20,289 nt of DNA. Origin: an uncultured Blautia sp. GTDB lineage: Bacteria; Bacillota; Clostridia; Lachnospirales; Lachnospiraceae. Positions within the stretch are counted from its first letter, which is position 1. Each line of letters begins with the position of its first letter. Shown piece by piece: positions 14,420-20,289 of the stretch. Made by a program: the position numbers and the translations under genes. The notes beneath the pieces are model-generated. The model worked only from the letters and a program-made list of their open reading frames with translations, searched no databases and was not told the origin of the DNA. The stretch covers positions 1 through 20,289 of the forward strand of contig CAKRRX010000040.1 of the NCBI GenBank assembly GCA_934394595.1, in the 5' to 3' direction.

Positions 14420-16936
14420 TTATTTTGTTTCTTCGTACTGGTTTGATCTCCAGATCACGCTTACCAGCCTTGCAATGCAGGCTTTCAGGTCTTCTGGCTT
14501 CAAGGTTCCCTCTTCCAGTTCTTTTTTCAGATTATCATGATCCCCGAAACAACCTGGCATAACCAGGTCATTTCCGGCTCTCATACAACCGGATGCAGTG
14601 CAGTCTGCCCCATTTTCTGTGGTGGTCCAGTCTGTCATAATGGCACCGTCAAATCCCCACTCGTTTCTTGCCACATCTGTACACAGATCATAGCTGTTTG
14701 CAGCATGAATTCCATTGATCAGGTTGTAGCTGGTCATAATGGACATTGGATGAGATTCCTTCACTGCAATCTCAAAGCCTTTCAGATAGAGTTCCCTAAG
14801 AGACCTCTCAGAGACAATGCTGTCAGAACCCATACGGTTATCTTCCTGATTGTTACATGCAAAATGCTTGATAGTGGTTCCACATCCATAGTTGGACTGT
14901 ACCCCCTTTGTCATAGCAGCTGCAATAGTTCCTGCTACATAGGGATCTTCGGAATAGTACTCAAAGTTTCTTCCGCAAAGAGGATTTCTGTGGATATTCA
15001 TTCCCGGAGCCAGCCATAAGGTGACACCAAAATATTCCATCTCTTTTCCGATCATGGCGCCAACCTTCTGAATCAGTCCGGTGTTCCAGGTCTGTGCCAG
15101 CATGGTTCCTACCGGAATGGCAGTACAGTACTGGTAATAGCGCTCTCCCGGAAGATCTGTGGAGCCGTCATAGAAAAGCCCGCCTTCCAGGCTGAATTCA
15201 AACGGCATGGACACAATCCGCCCGTCATTTACATGATAATACTTCATAAGCCGAAGTCCGGCAGGACCATCTGCAAGTACAATACTTGCAAGGCCTTTCT
15301 CTATGGCACATCTGTGTGTCTCTCCAGCAGAGCCCGGTACCGAAATACCTGCTGCGCCCAGATTACCTCCCTGTGCCTTTCCAGGATCCCCGGCAGCCAG
15401 GTCGATCAGTTCCTCTATAGATAATGTCTCCACAAATTCTGCTGCTTCTTTCTCCACAAGCTCAGAATTCTTCTTATAAAGAATCTCCTTTGTCTCAAAA
15501 CCGGCAGCACCAATTTCCAGAACCGGAAGTCCTTTTTCCACAGCCTGTATTTTAAGCGCATCCTCTCTTTTCTCGGTCTGGCCGGACTGCTGCTGAAGCT
15601 CCTTCAGGGACTCCTTTAATGGGAAAAGATTTTTCACCTTTTCCAGGATCACATCCTGATCCAGCTTCAAGCCACCTGCAAGTTCTGCACTTTCCAGGCT
15701 TGTTCCCGCAAAAATACCATAAAAGCCTTTTCCCATAATCCAGGCTGCTTTTTCTTCCTCATAAAATGCGAAACGCTCTGCCGGAATCTTAAGGATAAGA
15801 GTCTGCTCTTCCTGTGGCTGCAAAAGAGCTGTTTTTTCATAAGCCACCAGACGATGGGCTTCTTTCTCTACCTGCCCCCCAGGCAGTGCAGCATAGATCT
15901 GAACCACTTCTTTTCCAGCTGTATCTCCTGTATTTTTCACACTTACAGATACCTGAATGTTGTGTTCGTTATCACATTGGATGTTTTTCTCTTTGATTTC
16001 AAAAGTGGTGTAGGACAGTCCATATCCAAATCCATAACGCACCGGAACTGCAAAGGTGTCAAAATAACGATAACCTACATAGATTCCTTCTTCATAAAAC
16101 TCTTTTTCCACGTTTCCATTGTTGTGTGAAAAAGAAGCAGCATTTGGATAATCTTCGTACCTGTAAGCCCAGGAATCCACCAGCTTACCAGATGGATTCA
16201 CCTTTCCGGAGATTACATCTGCAAAAGCATTTCCACCTTCCATTCCCGGCTGGGAAAGGATCAGAAGTGCCTTGATATTGGAAAATTCATCCATAAAAGA
16301 AAGATCCACCTGGCCGCCGGCATTCACTGCAACGATCACATTTTTGTAATAGCTGCAAAGATCAGACAGCATCTGATGTTCATCCTCTTTCAGATAGTAG
16401 TCGCCTTTTGCAGCATTTCGGTCAGCACCCTCCCCGGCTACACGGCTGAGTACATAAATTGCAGTATCGCAATCCTTCTCTGGCTTTTCTACCGGATCAC
16501 CAGTTGGCATAATAAAGGGAGTAGTACTGTAAACAGTAAAGAAATCCATGACATTCCCACCGTTGCCCCCTGATCTTGTCACAATGTCATCTTTCCAGTC
16601 CTGGCGGGCTTTTTCATAGATTTTCTCATAGCTTCTGATCCAGTCTTCGCTGGTGATCTCAAATCCGGCATTTTTCATTCCCTGCCAGATGGTCACACTC
16701 TCTCGTTCATTTACATCTCCTGAGCCGGTTCCGCCTTTGATGGTACGACCTGCGCCGGCACCGTAAAGAGCCACCTTGCTTCCCGCTTTCAGGGGAAGGA
16801 TCTGATCTTCATTTTTCAGAAGGACAATTCCCTCAGCTGCAGCCTCTTTTGCCAGCTGACGATGCTGTATTTCCCATTCCTGTACCTTCGGATCTCTGGT
16901 TCCGGAAAAGATTCTTTCTTTTAAAACTCTTGTCAT
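14420..16936 (-). CDS. Glycoside hydrolase family 3 enzyme with permuted domain order (beta-glucosidase/xylosidase-like)
   Basis: This 838-aa cytoplasmic enzyme has no signal peptide. The usual GH3 order is reversed. Residues 1-300 are the alpha/beta sandwich domain (EAAAEGIVLLKNEDQILPL, GAGAGRTIKGGTGSGDVNERESVTIWQGM, and VAGEGADRNAAKGDYYL, which usually holds the acid/base Glu). Then comes a fibronectin III-like domain (about 310-430, VSVSVKNTGDTAGKEVVQIYA). The TIM barrel is last (about 530-838), with LADGPAGLRL, NIHRNPLCGRNFEYYSEDP, TTIKHFACNNQEDNR and the nucleophile Asp in GAIMTDW. This swapped order is known from rumen and gut Firmicutes beta-glucosidases. The sugar specificity (glucose, xylose or arabinose) cannot be told from the sequence. 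It follows the HPr-like gene by 24 nt with GAGAGGG before ATG 16936, and is the last gene of the glycoside operon. Confidence 0.93.
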   Translation of the reverse strand: MTRVLKERIFSGTRDPKVQEWEIQHRQLAKEAAAEGIVLLKNEDQILPLKAGSKVALYGAGAGRTIKGGTGSGDVNERESVTIWQGMKNAGFEITSEDWIRSYEKIYEKARQDWKDDIVTRSGGNGGNVMDFFTVYSTTPFIMPTGDPVEKPEKDCDTAIYVLSRVAGEGADRNAAKGDYYLKEDEHQMLSDLCSYYKNVIVAVNAGGQVDLSFMDEFSNIKALLILSQPGMEGGNAFADVISGKVNPSGKLVDSWAYRYEDYPNAASFSHNNGNVEKEFYEEGIYVGYRYFDTFAVPVRYGFGYGLSYTTFEIKEKNIQCDNEHNIQVSVSVKNTGDTAGKEVVQIYAALPGGQVEKEAHRLVAYEKTALLQPQEEQTLILKIPAERFAFYEEEKAAWIMGKGFYGIFAGTSLESAELAGGLKLDQDVILEKVKNLFPLKESLKELQQQSGQTEKREDALKIQAVEKGLPVLEIGAAGFETKEILYKKNSELVEKEAAEFVETLSIEELIDLAAGDPGKAQGGNLGAAGISVPGSAGETHRCAIEKGLASIVLADGPAGLRLMKYYHVNDGRIVSMPFEFSLEGGLFYDGSTDLPGERYYQYCTAIPVGTMLAQTWNTGLIQKVGAMIGKEMEYFGVTLWLAPGMNIHRNPLCGRNFEYYSEDPYVAGTIAAAMTKGVQSNYGCGTTIKHFACNNQEDNRMGSDSIVSERSLRELYLKGFEIAVKESHPMSIMTSYNLINGIHAANSYDLCTDVARNEWGFDGAIMTDWTTTENGADCTASGCMRAGNDLVMPGCFGDHDNLKKELEEGTLKPEDLKACIARLVSVIWRSNQYEETK

Positions 16937-16960
16937 CTTAAACCCTCTCTGCCGTTCTTT

Positions 16961-17194
16961 TTATCTTTCCTGAATAAACTCTGCAAACGCTTCTCTTACT
17001 TTTTCTTCTGCATCGGTATCTGCGTTAAGCACCAGCGGCTGGCTCAGATCCAGACTGAAAATTCCCATGATGGACTTGGCATCTACATAATATTTTCCGC
17101 TTTGCAGATCCATATCACAGTCAAATTTGCTGCAGATTTTGTTAAATTTATCCGCATCCTGCATAGATACGATTTTTACATTTAATTTTACCAT
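16961..17194 (-). CDS. HPr-like protein lacking the phospho-acceptor histidine
   Basis: This 77-aa protein matches the HPr fold in its second half: YYVDAKSIMGIFSLDLSQPLVLNADTDAEEKVREAFAEFI. It keeps the regulatory KSIMG serine (Ser41, equivalent to HPr Ser46). The active-site loop GIHARPA is missing and the whole protein has no His; the region reads SMQDADKFNK instead. It cannot pass phosphate in the PTS. Retaining Ser but losing His recalls Crh, the catabolite-repression HPr of Bacillus. AAGGAGG lies before ATG 17194. It sits inside a glycoside-uptake operon between the GH78-like and GH3 genes, and no PTS transporter is near. A CcpA co-regulator or an enzyme-binding role is inference. Confidence 0.85.
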   Translation of the reverse strand: MVKLNVKIVSMQDADKFNKICSKFDCDMDLQSGKYYVDAKSIMGIFSLDLSQPLVLNADTDAEEKVREAFAEFIQER

Positions 17195-17265
17195 AATTAA
17201 AATCCTCCTTACAAGTCCGTTTAGACACAGATTCCAAAGTTTCTTCTATTGCTGTCACAAAATAC

Positions 17266-18843
17266 TTAGTCTTCCGTTCCCCAGTATTTTCTGAGAAGAT
17301 AGGTAGGGGTACAGCTCCATGCATGGCAATAGCTGTTTACAATACTGCTTCCATAGGGTGACTCTGCCGGATTTTCCGGATTGTAAAGTTCCCAGAAGGT
17401 ATCTGCACCATGACGTATCATTCCACCCCAGTAATATTTCATATAATCCATTGCCATCTCTTTTTTTTTGCACATCAGCAATGCTTCCACATAATGGTGG
17501 TTCATGTACGGGGAAACCATACCTTTTTCAGGCTTCAAGGCAGCCACCTTTTCCAGGATCGCGGCTCCCTCGCCAGGATTTACAACACCAGCAAGAACCA
17601 TCCATACCTGGCTTGCATAATTGATCTGTCTGCTGTCACCGCTTAAGAACAAACCACTTTGGGAATCCAGCAGATAGTTTCTGGCTGCCTCTGTTTTCTC
17701 TTTTACTTCCGTTTTCAGTTCTGCCTCTTTTTCTTTGTTTCCAAGAATTCCGGCAATCTCCTGGACTTTTTTTGCACAGTATACATACACACCCTGCATG
17801 GCAGCCTGCTTATCCAGACCTTCTGTCCAGTCAATAAATGCCCAGAAGCCCTCTCCATTTTTCAAAAGATGGTTTTCATCAAACTGCTCCTTTGCAAGCT
17901 CTATCTGTCGATAAGCGCAAATGCTTAAATCTTCCAGAGTCTCCCGGTCACCAGACGCCTGATAATAATCCAGAAGTGCTGCACCGAAAAACATGGAATA
18001 ATCCAGAAGAAAGGTATCGTCTACAATGAATTTTGGCTCTGTAAACAGGCAGGCGCTTACCATCCCATCCTCCCTTGTCTGAGCAGCAAAAAGATACAGA
18101 CATCTTTTTACCAGATCAAAATTGCGGAAGGTACCATAGTTTGCCAGAGCCTGCAGTCTCAGATCTCCCAGCCAGAGCCTTCTGTCACGCTTTGGGCCAT
18201 CCTCAAATACAGACTGCATACAGTTCATCAGTGTACGGAGGCTGACTTTATCCAAAGCACGGATCATTTCATCATCACTTTCAAAAGGCTTCACCTCATC
18301 CATATTCACTGCAGATACACTGACACAGGTCACATCCTCCACTACCAGCTGCCATTTCAGGGAAGTATCAATTGCCTCGATTTCCAGATAACGGAAGGCA
18401 TATCGTCTTGGCAGCTTCAATTCTGTTGGAAGCACATCCACATGGATAAATTCTTCCTGGATCCAGCCCCTGCTGATCCATCCGTCATAATCTGCGGAGT
18501 CCTCTGTCATTTCCTTTGCGATTTCTCCAAATTTCAGCCTGAAAAATGCAGGTGCATCCTGCGGACTTCCCACAGAAGCCAGTTTCAGGGTCACATATCC
18601 CACCTGATGGTCGCCGAAATCCAGACACAGCCTGTCCCCTCTGGAAAGAGGATGACCGGCAAGGTTTTCCACAGAATCTGCCTCTTTCACTTCCGGATAT
18701 ACACCATCCGTCTTCACAATATCCACAATTGCAACAGGTTTTACCACTGTTTCATAAAGCTTTGGCGCACAGGCTTCTGCTTTTTTCACAAATTCTTCGT
18801 TGGTCACACGGATCATATTCAGGTCGATACTTACTTCTGGCAT
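17266..18843 (-). CDS. GH78-like (alpha-L-rhamnosidase family) intracellular glycosidase
   Basis: This 525-aa protein shows the (alpha/alpha)6-barrel signature of the GH78-related group: FEDGPKRDRRLWLGDLRLQAL around residues 215-235, then GVYVYCAKKVQEIAG, YASQVWMVLAGVV, and GADTFWELYNP near the end with the conserved Glu. It is shorter than typical GH78 enzymes (800-1000 aa), with only one N-terminal beta domain (about 50-190). There is no signal peptide, so it works on imported substrate. In classical GH78 the motif is D-P-Q-R-D-E-R; here the Glu is replaced by Arg, which puts it in a side branch whose substrate may not be rhamnose. ATG 18843 overlaps the transporter's end by 13 nt (ATGCCAGAAGTAA), a sign of translational coupling. 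Confidence 0.8.
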   Translation of the reverse strand: MPEVSIDLNMIRVTNEEFVKKAEACAPKLYETVVKPVAIVDIVKTDGVYPEVKEADSVENLAGHPLSRGDRLCLDFGDHQVGYVTLKLASVGSPQDAPAFFRLKFGEIAKEMTEDSADYDGWISRGWIQEEFIHVDVLPTELKLPRRYAFRYLEIEAIDTSLKWQLVVEDVTCVSVSAVNMDEVKPFESDDEMIRALDKVSLRTLMNCMQSVFEDGPKRDRRLWLGDLRLQALANYGTFRNFDLVKRCLYLFAAQTREDGMVSACLFTEPKFIVDDTFLLDYSMFFGAALLDYYQASGDRETLEDLSICAYRQIELAKEQFDENHLLKNGEGFWAFIDWTEGLDKQAAMQGVYVYCAKKVQEIAGILGNKEKEAELKTEVKEKTEAARNYLLDSQSGLFLSGDSRQINYASQVWMVLAGVVNPGEGAAILEKVAALKPEKGMVSPYMNHHYVEALLMCKKKEMAMDYMKYYWGGMIRHGADTFWELYNPENPAESPYGSSIVNSYCHAWSCTPTYLLRKYWGTED

Positions 18844-20195
18844 TCTGCTGCTCTCCTTTCATCCAGCTCTTTGATAATCTGCGGATAAATTTTATCCAGG
18901 TTGTAGAATAACATGGTAATGACAGTGGCAATGTTCATCACAATAGGAACCCAGATGTACATGCTTGTGATATAGCTCTGTGCAGTGGTAGTCTGCGCAG
19001 TAAGGGATGCATCAAATCCACCGAACTGAAGAAGTGCCGCTCCAATACTGCTGGCAATAGCCATACCAACTTTTCCGATAAATCCGTTTACAGCGGAAAG
19101 AGTTCCGGCTGTATTGACACCGCTTTTCCATTCTCCATAATCAACAGGATCCGGCTGCATTGCAAAGTGCATGCTTCCTTTCAATCCATAACCAGCTGCT
19201 GCGATCACAGCACCGGCGATCAGCACCGGTACATTGGTACCACCAAAGAAAATGATCAAAAGTCCGCCAGCATGTATCACACTTCCACCGATCATCAGGT
19301 TTCTCTTGGTAGTAAGCTTTACAAGGAATGGTGCCAGAAGATTGGTCACGATGGGAACCAGTGTGGTGATGGTTGCAACGATCTGTACCATCTTGGTATT
19401 CTGTACCACATAGGTAAAATAATAGATCACCGCACTTGCCTGAATCACATAACCACCGAAAAACCACACAATATTCAGGGCAAATAATTTCCATGGGCCA
19501 TTGTGAAGCAGACAGGAAATATTGGCTTTCAGACTGACTTTTTCCCGCTGTACCATCACACGCTCTTTTGTATTAAAGAAGCAGAAGAAAAATACCAGAC
19601 AGCCGATCACTCCGAAGATGATCATTACAATACGAAATCCAAGTGCCTCATTTCCGTTTCCGAATTTATCCACCAAAGTCAGGGCAAAAGCACTTACCAC
19701 AGTGGATCCCACAGAGGAAAAGAAGGTTCTGCAGGAAGCAAGAACGGTTCTCTCATGAGGGTTTTCGCTAAGTGCGGGAAGGATAGACGCCATGGGGATA
19801 TTTACGATTGTGTAAGAGGTTGACAGTAAAATATAGGTTACATATGCATAAATCAGCATTCCAGTCTGTCCGATATCCGGTACAGAGAATGCCAGAACAG
19901 CTGTTACGCCAAAAGGAATGGCTCCAAACAGGATCCATGGTCTTGATTTTCCCCATCTGGTGTTGGTCTTATCAATGAGATATCCCACGATCAGGTCAGA
20001 AACTCCATCAATAAATTTGGTTACCAGGAACATGATGCTCACTGCTCCCGCATTTAAATGCATAACATTTGTGTAAAAATACAGCAGATATAAAGAGATC
20101 ATCTGCCAGATCAGATTGCAGGCAAAATCGGATGAGCCATAACCGATTCTCTGGCGCCAGAGTCCGATCTTTACCTTCTTTTCAACTTCATTCAT
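18831..20195 (-). CDS. GPH-family sugar/glycoside:cation symporter
   Basis: This 454-aa protein has about 12 membrane segments and GPH (MelB/XynB-type) signatures: IGYGSSDFACNLIWQMISLYLLYFYT at the N-terminus and FIDGVSDLIVGYLIDKTNTRWGKSRPWILFG at about 61-91. Such symporters import glycosides, pentosides or hexuronides with H+ or Na+. It is the first gene of the operon (then GH78-like, HPr-like, GH3), so its cargo is probably the intact glycoside hydrolysed by those two enzymes. ATG 20195 has GGAGG 9-10 nt upstream. The 94 nt before it to the window edge are AT-rich, and I see no consensus promoter in them. The regulator and promoter may lie just outside the window. Confidence 0.93.
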   Translation of the reverse strand: MNEVEKKVKIGLWRQRIGYGSSDFACNLIWQMISLYLLYFYTNVMHLNAGAVSIMFLVTKFIDGVSDLIVGYLIDKTNTRWGKSRPWILFGAIPFGVTAVLAFSVPDIGQTGMLIYAYVTYILLSTSYTIVNIPMASILPALSENPHERTVLASCRTFFSSVGSTVVSAFALTLVDKFGNGNEALGFRIVMIIFGVIGCLVFFFCFFNTKERVMVQREKVSLKANISCLLHNGPWKLFALNIVWFFGGYVIQASAVIYYFTYVVQNTKMVQIVATITTLVPIVTNLLAPFLVKLTTKRNLMIGGSVIHAGGLLIIFFGGTNVPVLIAGAVIAAAGYGLKGSMHFAMQPDPVDYGEWKSGVNTAGTLSAVNGFIGKVGMAIASSIGAALLQFGGFDASLTAQTTTAQSYITSMYIWVPIVMNIATVITMLFYNLDKIYPQIIKELDERRAAECQK

Positions 20196-20289
20196 TTTCC
20201 GTTACCTCCATCTATTTGATGGCTTTACTTTAACTCTTTTTATGAAATTCTCCAATTGTGATTTTTTGGGCGAAATACTGACTTTTTTT

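Overview
The window looks like chromosomal DNA of a gut Lachnospiraceae bacterium, probably close to Blautia. The reasons are moderate GC, strong AGGAGG ribosome binding sites, TTGACA/TATAAT promoters, transcriptional riboswitches with intrinsic terminators, a formyltetrahydrofolate synthetase of the acetogen type, a DUF4867 protein and a domain-swapped GH3 glucosidase. The genus is an inference. I see no phage, IS element, rRNA, tRNA or CRISPR array.

Left part (1-2330): the 5' end of a secreted, acid-rich surface protein runs off the left edge on the minus strand. A perfect SigA promoter on the plus strand then drives a leader that I identify as a yybP-ykoY (Mn2+) riboswitch with a mutually exclusive 17-bp terminator. 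It controls a stand-alone Na+-pump decarboxylase beta subunit (OadB-like) and a 39-residue OadG-like membrane peptide. No carboxyltransferase or biotin-carrier subunit is present. This pairing of Mn2+ sensing with an orphan Na+-pump subunit is the most interesting item in the window.

Housekeeping part (2272-9110): a minus-strand operon encodes a HAAS/DUF1700 membrane protein, a PfkB-family sugar kinase and a rhodanese-TtcA fusion (tRNA thiolation). Next is a ZTP (pfl) riboswitch in front of fhs, with purC convergent to it, so one-carbon supply and purine synthesis sit together. A Cof-type HAD phosphatase has its own promoter.

Sugar catabolism part (9111-20289): this holds two minus-strand units. 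The right-hand one encodes a GPH-type symporter, a cytoplasmic GH78-like hydrolase, an HPr-like protein with no histidine at all, and a GH3 enzyme in the permuted domain order. The left-hand one encodes an AraC regulator, a terminator, a DUF4867 cupin-like protein, an L-fucose/L-arabinose isomerase-family protein, then a repeat and a hairpin, then xylulokinase. A solitary HicB-like protein lies between the two units. The inferred pathway is uptake of an intact glycoside, hydrolysis inside the cell, isomerisation of the released pentose and phosphorylation to xylulose 5-phosphate. The true substrate is unknown.

Two copies of a roughly 50-nt REP-like palindromic repeat occur, one between the Mn2+ riboswitch and oadB and one directly after the isomerase stop codon.
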